The position numbers and the translations under genes were made by a program. A stretch of 64,000 nucleotides of DNA from positions 1,674,001-1,738,000 of the forward strand of contig CP112982.1 in assembly GCA_041875495.1 (NCBI GenBank), in the 5' to 3' direction. The stretch comes from Halomonas sp. CH40 (GTDB lineage Bacteria > Pseudomonadota > Gammaproteobacteria > Pseudomonadales > Halomonadaceae). The number at the start of each line of letters is the position of its first letter. The stretch's first letter is position 1. This document shows positions 10,301 to 18,859 of the stretch, one piece after another. The notes beneath the pieces were generated by a model. That model was not told the origin of the DNA. It saw only the letters and a list, made by a program, of their open reading frames with translations, and searched no databases.

Positions 10301-10510
10301 CGCTGTATCCATCTTGCGCACGTCGCGTACCAGGGCGGCAGTGTTCGCTTCAATGCGAGCAAAGTCATCACGGTCTGCATTGAGCAGTTTGATCAGTTCA
10401 TTGACGAAACTTTCTTCATCAACAGCGTAATGATCGCTTACACGGGTCATCAGCGTATCAAGATCTGTTTGCCAAATGGCAGGGTCGCGCAGTTTCTTAG
10501 CATTGAGCAT
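7319..10510 (-). CDS. putA: PutA, proline dehydrogenase / P5C dehydrogenase
   Basis: Bifunctional flavoenzyme of 1063 residues that oxidises proline to glutamate. The FAD-dependent proline dehydrogenase barrel covers roughly residues 130-470 (SIKLSALHPRYE, LVKGAYWDTEIK). The NAD-dependent glutamate-semialdehyde dehydrogenase covers about 540-1040, with AETGGMNAMI and the catalytic cysteine in SAGQRCSAL (C850). It lacks the N-terminal ribbon-helix-helix DNA-binding domain of the 1320-residue E. coli PutA, so it cannot repress its own gene that way. An AraC-type regulator gene lies 153 bp upstream on the same strand and is the likely controller. Proline use fits an osmoadapting bacterium. Confidence 0.95.
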   Translation of the reverse strand: MLNAKKLRDPAIWQTDLDTLMTRVSDHYAVDEESFVNELIKLLNADRDDFARIEANTAALVRDVRKMDTAVDTIDELLQQYSLDTHEGLMLMCLAEAMLRIPDKETADALIEDRLGPADWQAHLGKSESWMVNASTWGLLMTGRVLKLDHPKEGRPAHFINRMVNRLGEPVIRRAMVEAMKVMGKQFVLGRDIDEALKRSRPLFNKGYTYSYDMLGEAARTRDDAKRYFDDYAHAIEQVGKTCKTLGARTPAPSVSIKLSALHPRYEFGRREQVLAELVDTVIKLVTKARSLNVAVTIDAEEVDRLELSLEVFRAVYTSDAVKGWGHFGLVVQAYAKRALPVLHYVNRLAEQQGDEIPLRLVKGAYWDTEIKESQQLGVEGYPVFTRKAATDVAYLACAQFLLSNDTKGRIFPQFATHNAHTVTTILELANTDDRAFEFQRLHGMGEALYDAALTRAPEGTYCRIYAPVGAHKDLLPYLVRRLLENGANSSFVHQLVDPDVPVESLCQHPVETLRQYDSLVNTRIPLPKDIFGKKRRNSRGVNLNIRSHFYPLMEKMDTFMDKTYQARPLLAFDVADDSANTHSVTSPYDRRKVLGSVQWTTSQQATKALDAAWAAFPRWDATPVAERAAILVRLGELMEDNMAELMTLCSREGGKLLTDGVDEIREAVDFCYYYAMRAEEGFGKPIELPGPTGESNHLVMGGRGVFAAISPWNFPVAIFCGQVVAAAVAGNTMLAKPAEQTSIVAHRVIELLYEAGMPRDVVQLLPGDGPTVGSVLTSDPRVTGVVFTGGTDTAQIINRALAARENAPLPALIAETGGMNAMIVDSTALPEQVVVDVIQSAFQSAGQRCSALRVLYVQEDVADRVTSILKGAMNELHVGDPRQLGTDVGPVIDEDARKGLQAHIDALKSEGRLVAETPMAAEHTENGTYIAPVAFNIDSIDSLTREQFGPILHIVRYKASQLDKVIDEINARGYGLTFGVHSRNESFAADIARRMRVGNVYINRNIIGAVVGVQPFGGQGLSGTGPKAGGPHYLYRFATEKTITNNTAALGGNASLLALDDE

Positions 10511-10663
10511 TGAAGCCCCCAGAAGTCAGAGCAGGAACGAAAGGGACATAAGGGCATGGAGCCCAAAGTTAACAATCGAATGTAGAGGGCAACGCGTTCG
10601 TCTGTGTGTCTAAAACATGGCAAAACATGTCCATTTCAAGGCAAACGCGCTGAATATACTACT

Positions 10664-11491
10664 TTAGTAGAGGTTTTTGTGCCCGGTAAGGGCTCTGCGT
10701 GGATGGGGTGAAACTGTGGCAGCAGGGGCCGAGCCGTCCTGGCGCAGCTGGCGAGGCGACATGCCAAAGCTGCGTTTGAACGCATGGGAGAGGGTACTTT
10801 GATTGGCGAAGCCGGTTTGCACGGCAATATCGGCCAAGGGGAGACGGCTTTGCATGATCAGTTGACGCGCTGCGCTCAGGCGTTGCCGCCGAACGTACTG
10901 CCAGGGGGAAAGGCCCGTCTGTAGACGAAAGCGCTCGGAAAAGTGTGCCTCACTCAGGCAAGCTAACCTGGCCAGATCGGCAACGCGTAGCTCATCAGCA
11001 AGATGGTGCTGGATATAGCGATTGATCTGGCTCATGTTCAAGCGCTCGTGGTGGGTCTGGGCACTTTCTCCCAGGCGAGCCTTTAATGAGCCAAGCAGGG
11101 TGCTCGCCAAGCGATCATGCTGAAAGGTGTTAGTGTCATTGACGCTATGAGCAATCTCGCTTTCTACAAAAGCAAGATAATGGCGTAACGGGTCATCAAG
11201 GGAGAAAAAACGCGGCGCGTCAAACAGGGCCACAAGTTCGCGCTGTTCACCGGACAGGGCAGGGGCATCTTCCGGCAGATCCAGAATCAACTGGCGGTTT
11301 TTGGCATTTCCCGAATAATAATGTTCATGGTTGGCAGGAACAATGCAGCCGGAAAAAGGGTTGATCAGCCCGCCTAGGCCTTCAATTTCAAACTCGGCGG
11401 TACCACACATGGTGATCACGATCTGGTGAAAATCGTGAGAATGGTGGTGCGTCACAGCATCTAACGGTAACTGACGAATCTTACTAGGCAT
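10664..11491 (-). CDS. AraC family transcriptional regulator
   Basis: This 275-residue protein has an N-terminal cupin-like sensor (HHHSHDFHQIVI near residues 15-26) and a C-terminal AraC/XylS domain with two helix-turn-helix motifs at about 170-255 (VADLARLACLSEAHFSERF and IAVQTGFANQSTLSHAFKR). It lies directly upstream of putA on the same strand, so activation of proline catabolism is the simplest hypothesis, more so because this PutA has no DNA-binding domain. The ligand is not shown by the sequence. Confidence 0.88.
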   Translation of the reverse strand: MPSKIRQLPLDAVTHHHSHDFHQIVITMCGTAEFEIEGLGGLINPFSGCIVPANHEHYYSGNAKNRQLILDLPEDAPALSGEQRELVALFDAPRFFSLDDPLRHYLAFVESEIAHSVNDTNTFQHDRLASTLLGSLKARLGESAQTHHERLNMSQINRYIQHHLADELRVADLARLACLSEAHFSERFRLQTGLSPWQYVRRQRLSAARQLIMQSRLPLADIAVQTGFANQSTLSHAFKRSFGMSPRQLRQDGSAPAATVSPHPRRALTGHKNLY

Positions 11492-11514
11492 GATGAGGTC
11501 CTCATGCAGGCATA

Positions 11515-11874
11515 TTATGGACGGTGTAACGCGGTGTGAGCCGCGAGGTGGTCACGTAAGGCCTGGAGTTCAGCTTTGCCTTCCTTGTCCAGCAGTGATT
11601 TGCCTTGGGCAAGCTGCCAGTGTCGTCCATGCTGATCCATCAAGCGTCCAGCGCGGCGACGCACGCCATCCAAATATTCATTATGGCGAATGGGGTAGCC
11701 AATAATGGCATTCCATTCTGTCTCATTGATCTCGCTTTCCAGTGCTTTATCAAACAGATTCAACAGGTCTTCAGGCTCGGTTCTATATCGCGGCGTGCCA
11801 GATGTCAGCAGGATGGCCAGCACCCCGCCAATTACCAATACGCAAACACCTAAAACAAGTAAGTAGAGCGCCAT
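11515..11874 (-). CDS. Small membrane-anchored protein of unknown function
   Basis: Of 119 residues, the first 24 form one hydrophobic membrane segment (LYLLVLGVCVLVIGGVLAIL). The remaining 95 form a charged helical soluble domain with no recognised motif. It is probably anchored in the inner membrane. It lies 23 bp upstream of the AraC gene on the same strand, so they may be co-transcribed. Confidence 0.6.
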   Translation of the reverse strand: MALYLLVLGVCVLVIGGVLAILLTSGTPRYRTEPEDLLNLFDKALESEINETEWNAIIGYPIRHNEYLDGVRRRAGRLMDQHGRHWQLAQGKSLLDKEGKAELQALRDHLAAHTALHRP

Positions 11875-12354
11875 ACGGATGCTCCTGAATGAAAAGCATG
11901 AATCCTATCTGATACTTCAGTATACCCTTGTGACGGCAAAGGAGAAAAATTGCATTAAAAGCGAACTTTCCTGCAGCACAGTGTCTGATATATAGCAAGC
12001 CAACACGGCGACGATAGTTGCTAGCAGTGTTGACGAGTAACCTTAATTGGTTTCATGTTTTCGATCCCTTGCTTATGCTGCTCACTGAGCAGCTTTTTTT
12101 TGCATAAAAATTAGGGGATTAGTGTTTTAAACGGGTGGTTTGACAATGGTGCCTGCCAGCAACCCAGGTTTCATCAATAGCCTTTCATCGCTCCTTGGCA
12201 TCATTATAAACCAGCGTTTTGTCAGCGTTGAACAGCGTTGGAGACAGCGGGGCAGCCGTGTACACATTCAGAGCAACAAAAATGCAATCGGCGTCCGTCA
12301 GTGATGGTTTAGGCTGAATGAATCGCCGCGAATTGCCAATGCCGCAATGCCGCA
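11875..12354. other. Intergenic region with an orphan terminator
   Basis: About 480 bp lie between divergent genes. It carries a plus-strand terminator (12077-12101) with no plus-strand gene before it, and the short inverted repeats CAACAC/GTGTTG and TAGCAA/TTGCTA around 11994-12031. Three head-to-tail copies of an 8-bp unit AATGCCGC lie at 12338-12361, overlapping the first possible hrpB start. Confidence 0.5.
12077..12101 (+). terminator. Orphan rho-independent terminator
   Basis: The stem GCTGCT/AGCAGC with a CACTG-type loop is followed by eight T residues. No coding sequence on this strand ends upstream; the neighbouring gene at 11515-11874 runs the other way. This suggests an untranslated transcript, possibly a small RNA from about 11.95-12.1 kb. 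Confidence 0.6.
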
Positions 12355-14874
12355 ATGCCGGTTACGGGGCCGTGTAACGGTAGAATGACCCATTCAATGA
12401 GAATTGTAATGCTAAACGATGATGTCACCAGTCTGCCTGTTGATGCACACCTTGACGACATAGCAGCGGCCTTGTCCTGTTCTTCGCGTCTTATACTGGT
12501 GGCCCAGCCCGGTGCGGGTAAAACTACCCGGGTTCCATTAGCATTGCTTCAACAACCTTGGGCAAATGACCAGAAAATTCTGCTCTTGGAACCACGGCGT
12601 GTCGCGGCACGCCTGGCGGCTACCTTTATGGCACAGCAGTTGGAAGAAAGCGTGGGTGATACCGTTGGTTACCGCATGCGTGGCGAAACCCGCTGTGGCC
12701 CGTCAACCCGGCTTGAAGTGGTCACCCAGGGAGTGCTGACGCGAATGCTTCAGGAAGACCCTTTCCTGGAAGGAGTGGCCTGCATCATTTTCGATGAGTA
12801 TCACGAGCGCAGCCTGGAAGCTGATCTGGGCCTGGCGCTGGCGCTGGATATTCAGCACAGTGTGCGGGAAGACCTGCGCCTGGTGGTGATGTCAGCCACT
12901 CTGGATACGGCTGCGTTGCGCCAGTTGCTGGGCGAAAGTACCCCACTGATTGAGTGTGCCGGACGGCAATATCCGGTGACGACCGTCTATCGCCCCTGCG
13001 CTAACAGAACCCCGATTGATGCCCACTGTGTTGATGTCGTGAGTGAAGCACTGAGCGAAAATGAGGAAGGCGATATCCTGGTTATCCTGCCGGGAGTGAA
13101 TGAGATTGAGAAAACCGCCAGAAAGCTTGCAGCCCGGAACATTGATGCCCTCGTCACCTGTTTGCATGGGCGTATGCCGCTCAACGAACAGCGGGCGGCG
13201 TTAACTTGGGTGCCTGGTCAGCAGAGAGTGATTCTGGCCACGGCCATTGTTGAATCAAGCGTAACCGTTGCAGGCGTGAACTGTGTGATTGATGCGGGGC
13301 TTGAACGTGTGCCTGTCTATCAGCATCGCAGTGGTGTAGGGCGCCTTGAAACCCGACGTGTCAATCGTGCCAGTGCTGATCAGCGGCGTGGCCGGGCGGG
13401 GCGTCAAGGGCCGGGCACCTGCTATCGTCTATGGGCCAAGGAGCAGCCTTTGCCGGCGCATCGAGAGCCGGAAATGCAGCAAGCTGATCTGACAGGTCTG
13501 GTATTTGAACTGGCTCGCTGGGGGGTGAATGACCCTGAACAACTGGCGTGGATGACACCGCCGCCGCAGGGCGCCTGGCGCAGCGGCCAGCAGAGATTGC
13601 TTCAGTTAGGAGTGCTGGATCATCGCTATCAGTTGACGACGCTTGGCCAGCAGTGTGGTCGCTGGCCGCTGCCGCCACGTCTGGCCGTCATGCTTGAAGG
13701 CGCTTCACGCTTTCATGCTGTGCCGCTGGCGTGCCTGTTGGCAGCGTTACTGCAAAGTGGCGAACGCTTAGGGCCACACCCAGAGCAAATGCTGGCGCAA
13801 GCGCTGGCAGCGCCCACCAAAAAACCAACTGCCTGGTATCAGGAGGCCCAACGCTTGGCAAGAATTGCCGGTGTCGCGCTTAACGATGGGAAGTCACTAG
13901 CTGCCTTGGGCACCTTGTTGACCCTGGCCTATCCGGAGCGTATCGGTTATCCGCTAGCCCCAGGGCGGTTCCAGCTTGCCAATGGCATCATTGCTGAAAT
14001 GCCTCTGGATAACCCTCTGGCCCATCAAACCTGGCTGCTGGTCCTTGACTGGCACGAACGTCAGGGAAGCCAGCGCATCAGTTCTGCTGTGAGGGTAGAA
14101 GGTGATGTGATCGCGTCCCTGTTCCCAGAAATAACGCAATGGCAGTCACAGGTTTGCTGGTCTGAACAGGAGGGTAAGTTGATTGCGCGCGAGATTCAGG
14201 CACTGGGAGCGATTGAGTTGGCCAGTCGCCCCCCGCGCAGCCGCTTGCCAAGGGCACAGATAGATCAAGCCCTGGTTGAGGCGATACAGCGGCGTGGTTA
14301 CCTATCGAGATGTGATGCCTTTCTTCAGCTGCAAGGGCGTATGCAGCTACTCAGGGAGCATGACCCAGAGTTCGATTGGCCGGATTGGTCAGACGCCAGC
14401 CTGCTTGAGGCACTGCAAGACTGGCTGATGCCATATTTCAATGGACTGGAGCGTCTGAGCGCAGTTGATCAACTGCCGCTTGGGAATATATTACTTGAAA
14501 CCCTGAGCTGGCAGGCGCGCAAGCGGCTGGATGGCCAAGTGCCGGCGGAATTGAAGGTGCCAGCAGGGAGAAGTCTGACGTTGGATTACCGACCTTGTCG
14601 GGATGGGCAGCCCCCCGTTCTGGCGGCCAAGTTGCAGGAGCTGTTTGGCTGGCAAACGACGCCCTCGCTGGTTAACAACAGGGCCAAGGTACTGGTGCAC
14701 CTGCTTTCACCCGCAGGTCGTCCATTGCAGGTAACACAAGACCTTGCGCACTTCTGGCAGAACGGTTACGCCGAAGTGCGCAAGGAGATGAGAGGGCGCT
14801 ATCCCAAGCATCCCTGGCCTGAAAATCCGCTGACGGCTGCCCCTACTTCATTCACCAAACGCCGTCAGGGTTAG
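12355..14874 (+). CDS. hrpB: HrpB ATP-dependent helicase
   Basis: DEAH-type helicase of up to 839 residues. Walker A is VAQPGAGKTT, motif II is FDEYHERSLEADL, motif VI is QRRGRAGRQGPG, and HA2 and HrpB-specific C-terminal domains follow. HrpB is a putative RNA helicase of proteobacteria whose cellular role is poorly known. The start is uncertain: in-frame ATGs lie at 12355, 12385, 12397 and 12409, none with a strong ribosome binding site, and homology begins at LPVDAHL about residue 27. The first ATG lies inside the 8-bp tandem repeat, so a later start is quite possible. The stop overlaps the convergent ATPase stop by 4 bp. Confidence 0.9.
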   Translation: MPVTGPCNGRMTHSMRIVMLNDDVTSLPVDAHLDDIAAALSCSSRLILVAQPGAGKTTRVPLALLQQPWANDQKILLLEPRRVAARLAATFMAQQLEESVGDTVGYRMRGETRCGPSTRLEVVTQGVLTRMLQEDPFLEGVACIIFDEYHERSLEADLGLALALDIQHSVREDLRLVVMSATLDTAALRQLLGESTPLIECAGRQYPVTTVYRPCANRTPIDAHCVDVVSEALSENEEGDILVILPGVNEIEKTARKLAARNIDALVTCLHGRMPLNEQRAALTWVPGQQRVILATAIVESSVTVAGVNCVIDAGLERVPVYQHRSGVGRLETRRVNRASADQRRGRAGRQGPGTCYRLWAKEQPLPAHREPEMQQADLTGLVFELARWGVNDPEQLAWMTPPPQGAWRSGQQRLLQLGVLDHRYQLTTLGQQCGRWPLPPRLAVMLEGASRFHAVPLACLLAALLQSGERLGPHPEQMLAQALAAPTKKPTAWYQEAQRLARIAGVALNDGKSLAALGTLLTLAYPERIGYPLAPGRFQLANGIIAEMPLDNPLAHQTWLLVLDWHERQGSQRISSAVRVEGDVIASLFPEITQWQSQVCWSEQEGKLIAREIQALGAIELASRPPRSRLPRAQIDQALVEAIQRRGYLSRCDAFLQLQGRMQLLREHDPEFDWPDWSDASLLEALQDWLMPYFNGLERLSAVDQLPLGNILLETLSWQARKRLDGQVPAELKVPAGRSLTLDYRPCRDGQPPVLAAKLQELFGWQTTPSLVNNRAKVLVHLLSPAGRPLQVTQDLAHFWQNGYAEVRKEMRGRYPKHPWPENPLTAAPTSFTKRRQG

Positions 14875-17615
14875 CTCTGGCGGTGGCGCCAGATACTTTT
14901 CTCCATCTCAACAGCTAAATAAACCAATCCGCTGGCGATCACAATGGCCAGCCAATGGCTTAACGCCAACCCTTCGCTGCCAAAAATCAACTGCATGAAG
15001 GGCAGGTAGGTAAAGGCCATCTGCAGCACCATAATCAACCCAATGGCAATCCATACCGGGCGGCTGCCGAAAATACCTTTTATAGACAAGGTGCTGTTAA
15101 GCAGGAAACGGCTATTAATCAGATAAGCGGCACTGCCGGTCACCAGCATATTGACGGCGCCAGCACGGGCGAGTTCGTCGCTGCCCCCTTGTTGCTGGAT
15201 CCAGGTAAAGATACCAAACACGCCAATCAGCAATAGGAGGGAGACAAAAACCACCCGCCACAGCAGGAAGAAATCCAGCAAGGGAGCCTTGGGGTCACGT
15301 GGTTTGCGCAACATGAGGTCTTTTTCACCCTGCTCAAAGGCCAGTGCCAGGCCGAGGGTGACGGCAACCACCATGTTCACCCAGAGTGCCTGTAAAGGGG
15401 TAACCGGCAGCATTGAGCCGAACAGCACCGCTAGCATAATAGCCAGGCCCTGGGCACCATTGGTGGGCAGGATAAAGGTAATGGTCTTACGAATGTTGTC
15501 GTAAACCTTTCGACCTTCTTCAACAGCGCTGACAATGGTGGCGAAGTTATCGTCCGCCAACACCATTTCTGCCGCATCCTTGGCGGCTTCTGTGCCTTGA
15601 ATGCCCATAGCAACCCCGACGTCGGCGCGTTTCAGGGCAGGGCCGTCGTTAACCCCATCACCGGTCATGGAGCACACTCCACCGCGTGACTGCATCGCTT
15701 GAACAAGGCGCAGTTTGTGTTCCGGGGAAGCGCGGGCATAGACATCAATATCCAGAATGATGTCCTCGAGCTGGCTGTCTGACATGGTTTCAATTTCACG
15801 TCCGGTCAGCGCTCGCTGGGTTTTTTCGAACCCCAGCTGGCGGGCAATGGCCAATGCCGTTGTGGCATGGTCGCCGGTAATCATAACCGGCCGAATACCG
15901 GCTTTCTGGCAACGTTTGACCGCTTCAATGGCCTCCTGGCGTGGGGGGTCGAGCAACCCGATAATGCCCAGTAGGCGAAGATCGCCTTGAACATGATGAT
16001 GGTCCAGGCCATCCACGGGAGAGGTTAGCTTGTCAGCAATGGCCAATACCCGCAGGCCTCGCGATGAAAGCTCGTGAATGCGCTCTTCCCAGCGTTGATG
16101 ATCAAGTTTGACATCACCTTCCTTTGAATAAGCGCTAGCACACATTTCAAGCAAGCGGTCAGGGGCACCTTTGACAAACACCCGCTGCTGGCTTTCATCA
16201 TGATCATGCAGGGTGGCCATGTACTTGTGTTCTGATTCGAAAGGAATGGCGTCCACACGCGAGGTCTGATCACGCATGCTATGTGCCTGAATGCCAGCTT
16301 TGGCGGCAGCCACTACCAGCGCCCCCTCAGTCGGATCACCAAAAATCTGATGGCGACCGTCCTTGTTGGCAAGCTCGCTGTCATTACATAATACCGCTGC
16401 ATTCAGAAAATCAGTCAGAGCACTTTCATTATCTAGCTTGACGGCTTCTGCTGACGTTTGCCCATCCGGTTGTACGTAATGGAAGTCGCCTTCAGGGGCA
16501 AAGCCAATGCCATCAATGGCATATTGCTGATCATGCATCCAGATGGCCTGGGCGGTCATCTCGTTGCGGGTCAGAGTGCCCGTCTTGTCTGAAAAAATGG
16601 TGGATATGGAGCCAAGTGTTTCAACAGCAGGTAGGCGGCGGACGATGGCATTGCGTCTTGCCATGCTCTGGACGCCCAAGGCAAGGCCGATGGTAACAAT
16701 TGCCGGTAGCCCTTCCGGAATGGCTGCAACGGCAAGGCCGACGGCCGCCATGAACATTTCACTGGCCGGTTGCTGGTGAACCAGAACACCCAGCACCGCC
16801 GTGATGGCGGCAGCGGTCAGAATAAAGACGGCGAGTACGCGTCCGGCCCGGTCAAGCTGCTGCAATAAAGGCGTCTTGAGTTTTTCAACACCTCGTAACA
16901 GCTCGGATATCTTGCCAATCTCGGTATGGCTGCCGGTTTCTACCACCAGCCCGCGAGCGCTACCCTGCACAACGATGGTGCTGGCGTAGGCCATGCCACG
17001 GCGCTCGGCAAGGTCGGCATCTTCAGCCACCGTTTCGGTATGTTTTTCAACTGGTACGGACTCACCGGTCAATGCCGCTTCTTCGGTTCTCAAGCGGCGT
17101 GCTTCCAGCAAGCGTAAATCCGCTGGTACCCGATCGCCGCTCTCAATCAGTACGATATCACCAGGTACAAGGTCTTCAGCAGGCACGGTAGTGCGATGGC
17201 CGTCATGTAGTACATTGGCTTGGGGAGAGAGCATATTACGTATGCTGTCGAGGGCTTGTTCCGCCTTGCCCTCCTGAATAAAGCCGATCAGAGCGATGAT
17301 GACGACGACGCCGACGATGGCCGCTGCATCAATATTATGTCCAAGCAAAAAGCTGGCCACTGCCGCTACCAGCAAAATCAGCATCAGGACATTGTTAAAC
17401 TGTTCCAGCAACCGCTTTGTCCAGTGTCGCCCCTGCTGTTGCTGAAGCTGGTTAGGACCTACATCGGCCAAACGCTGTTGGGCTTCCTCCTTGGTTAAGC
17501 CATTGGACGACACTTTCAGTCTGGTGAGGGCATCGTCAGTGTTGATGCTGTGCCAGGCGGTTCTAGCTGTTGTGTCCTTAGCCGCTGCAGAAGTGCCCTT
17601 GGATTGATTGGCCAT
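14871..17615 (-). CDS. P-type cation-transporting ATPase (type II)
   Basis: Membrane ion pump of 914 residues. In order: N-terminal cation ATPase domain (about 25-100), paired membrane helices, actuator domain with LTGESVPVEK, M4 motif PEGLPAIV, phosphorylation motif SDKTGTL (D343 from this start), TGD and GDGVNDGPALK in the P domain, and a C-terminal six-helix cation-ATPase region. PEGLP is typical of type IIA pumps, but the M6 segment NMVVAVTLGLALAFE differs from SERCA-type Ca2+ pumps, so the ion (Ca2+, Na+, Mg2+ or other) is not decided. I prefer the ATG at 17615, 7 bp after AGGGAG; a longer reading frame begins at 17663. The stop overlaps hrpB. Confidence 0.88.
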   Translation of the reverse strand: MANQSKGTSAAAKDTTARTAWHSINTDDALTRLKVSSNGLTKEEAQQRLADVGPNQLQQQQGRHWTKRLLEQFNNVLMLILLVAAVASFLLGHNIDAAAIVGVVVIIALIGFIQEGKAEQALDSIRNMLSPQANVLHDGHRTTVPAEDLVPGDIVLIESGDRVPADLRLLEARRLRTEEAALTGESVPVEKHTETVAEDADLAERRGMAYASTIVVQGSARGLVVETGSHTEIGKISELLRGVEKLKTPLLQQLDRAGRVLAVFILTAAAITAVLGVLVHQQPASEMFMAAVGLAVAAIPEGLPAIVTIGLALGVQSMARRNAIVRRLPAVETLGSISTIFSDKTGTLTRNEMTAQAIWMHDQQYAIDGIGFAPEGDFHYVQPDGQTSAEAVKLDNESALTDFLNAAVLCNDSELANKDGRHQIFGDPTEGALVVAAAKAGIQAHSMRDQTSRVDAIPFESEHKYMATLHDHDESQQRVFVKGAPDRLLEMCASAYSKEGDVKLDHQRWEERIHELSSRGLRVLAIADKLTSPVDGLDHHHVQGDLRLLGIIGLLDPPRQEAIEAVKRCQKAGIRPVMITGDHATTALAIARQLGFEKTQRALTGREIETMSDSQLEDIILDIDVYARASPEHKLRLVQAMQSRGGVCSMTGDGVNDGPALKRADVGVAMGIQGTEAAKDAAEMVLADDNFATIVSAVEEGRKVYDNIRKTITFILPTNGAQGLAIMLAVLFGSMLPVTPLQALWVNMVVAVTLGLALAFEQGEKDLMLRKPRDPKAPLLDFFLLWRVVFVSLLLLIGVFGIFTWIQQQGGSDELARAGAVNMLVTGSAAYLINSRFLLNSTLSIKGIFGSRPVWIAIGLIMVLQMAFTYLPFMQLIFGSEGLALSHWLAIVIASGLVYLAVEMEKSIWRHRQS

Positions 17616-17693
17616 CTGAACTCCCTGCGATGATAAATGTTGGTTAATTATAACCCTCATCATGTTGCACTGCAGTGATCCAGTGCAAGGAGT

Positions 17694-18026
17694 TTATCGG
17701 GTTTCAAAACTGACCCGAGTACCGCATGCCATCATCTCTTCGGGTGAGGGGACGCTGGCCGTTGCGCCGACCATTTCGTCAGCTACCGATGACCAGGTCA
17801 GGGTCGCGTGAGTAAACCCCAGTGGGCGCAAAGCGCGGCTCACCCACTGGGTGCCTGTAAAGCGACGCGTGTCTCCCGTATCGTCTACCAGCGTGAAAAC
17901 GGTTTGATTGCTGTCATGGAGCCTTACAAAATACCAACCTAGATCCAGCGCCTGAATTTCGATCTGGTAATGGTCAGTGCGGTTTTTCTGGCGAGCGAGT
18001 TGATCAAGGGTCATCGTGTCAGGCAT
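17694..18026 (-). CDS. DUF6482-like small protein
   Basis: 110 residues without signal peptide or membrane helix. The pattern of an N-terminal TLDQLA helix followed by short strands (YQIEIQALDLGWYFVRL) and an SRALRPLGF segment resembles DUF6482 proteins of Halomonas and Pseudomonas. Function is unknown. The gene starts 10 bp after the stop of the lipoprotein gene, so the two are probably one transcript. Confidence 0.6.
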   Translation of the reverse strand: MPDTMTLDQLARQKNRTDHYQIEIQALDLGWYFVRLHDSNQTVFTLVDDTGDTRRFTGTQWVSRALRPLGFTHATLTWSSVADEMVGATASVPSPEEMMACGTRVSFETR

Positions 18027-18036
18027 GGCGATTTAT

Positions 18037-18327
18037 CTACTCCTGAGGTTCTTTTTTAGGGGGCACTTCTCCCGGCAGCCTATATTGTGTGCCGGTTTGA
18101 ATGTCTTCTTCATAGCGGCTATTTTCTTCCTCGGCAGGTACTCCTAACACTGTCTTTTGTGATCCGTCTGGCCAGGTGTAGGTGGTGCATCCTGCTAAGG
18201 TAGTGAAGCTGGTCAAAACAATAAGGCAGGCAAGTCCCAGCCGTTTTCTAGGGGCGACGGATGAGGAAAGTGTGCCTGAACTTAAAGCGAGGGTGCTTGA
18301 TTGGGGTAATGTGTTGTCAGATGGCAA
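18037..18327 (-). CDS. Small predicted lipoprotein
   Basis: 96 residues with a TTG start at 18327 that has AGGA 8 bp upstream. The N-terminus is unusually long for a lipoprotein: a polar stretch and basic PRKR precede the hydrophobic core, and the lipobox LAGC puts the acylated cysteine at C47. The mature part is short, polar and ends in a Pro/Glu/Lys-rich tail. Function is not recognised. Non-ATG initiation suggests low expression or a missed downstream start. Confidence 0.55.
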   Translation of the reverse strand: MPSDNTLPQSSTLALSSGTLSSSVAPRKRLGLACLIVLTSFTTLAGCTTYTWPDGSQKTVLGVPAEEENSRYEEDIQTGTQYRLPGEVPPKKEPQE

Positions 18328-18340
18328 GAGTTATTTCCTG

Positions 18341-18382
18341 TAATAAAAGAATCGCCTGGACTGTCAATGGTCAGACGATTCT
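18341..18382 (-). terminator. Probable terminator of the phasin-like gene
   Basis: An imperfect inverted repeat (AGAATCGTCTG...CAGGCGATTCT on the minus strand) is followed by TTTTATTA. It ends just before the ribosome binding site of the lipoprotein gene, separating that gene from the phasin-like gene upstream. Confidence 0.6.
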
Positions 18383-18409
18383 GGTGATGATTGAGATCAT
18401 TTTGAGTGC

Positions 18410-18446
18410 AGACCCTGGAGTGTATTAAACCATTACGCCAGGGTCT
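18410..18446. repeat. 9-bp perfect inverted repeat
   Basis: AGACCCTGG (18410-18418) and CCAGGGTCT (18438-18446) are separated by 19 nt, immediately after the phasin-like stop. No T-run follows in either direction. It may act with the nearby terminator or as an mRNA 3' end stabiliser. Confidence 0.4.
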
Positions 18447-18472
18447 TGCATGTCAGTCAAAAGTTTAACAGG

Positions 18473-18859
18473 TTACAGTTCCTCCCAAAGTGAGCGCCTA
18501 AAATCAAGGCTAAGCTCTGATGCCTTGTGGAGCCTTTTCACTTGTGCGTCGGTAAGCGTTTGCACAACTTCCTGATAGCAGTCAGCAATTTTACGGTTGC
18601 TCTCTGGCGTACCTGAAGCATTCATCATGCATTGAGCCATCTTTTCATGGCTGGCAGTGATGGCTTGAAAAAATTGCATTTCAGCCTGCATTGCCTGAGA
18701 CATGCTCTCCATCCATGCCTGTTGGATTTTAGCAAAAGGTTGCATGGCCTGGGTGCTTTGCTCAGTCCACCAGTTCAATAACGGTTGGCTTGCATCAAAC
18801 CAAGGGTTCATAGTTGCCAATGGTGCCCAAGGGTTGGTAAGGGTATTTTGAGTCGTCAT
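18473..18859 (-). CDS. Phasin-like helical protein
   Basis: 128 residues, all helical, rich in Met, Gln and Ala, with NPWFDASQPLLNWWTEQ at the front followed by amphipathic repeats (MQPFAKIQQAWMESMSQAM). This composition is typical of phasins that coat polyhydroxyalkanoate granules, and PHA storage is common in halomonads, but no PHA synthase gene is near. The start is the ATG at 18859 preceded by AGGAGG; the frame continues upstream without a better site. An alternative is an unrelated helical stress protein. Confidence 0.5.
   Translation of the reverse strand: MTTQNTLTNPWAPLATMNPWFDASQPLLNWWTEQSTQAMQPFAKIQQAWMESMSQAMQAEMQFFQAITASHEKMAQCMMNASGTPESNRKIADCYQEVVQTLTDAQVKRLHKASELSLDFRRSLWEEL

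Noticed and set aside
12338..12361. Short 8-bp tandem repeat AATGCCGC near the hrpB start as a possible phase-variation tract
   Set aside because: Fewer than three full copies, and real hrpB initiation is probably downstream of it, so a switching role is not supported.
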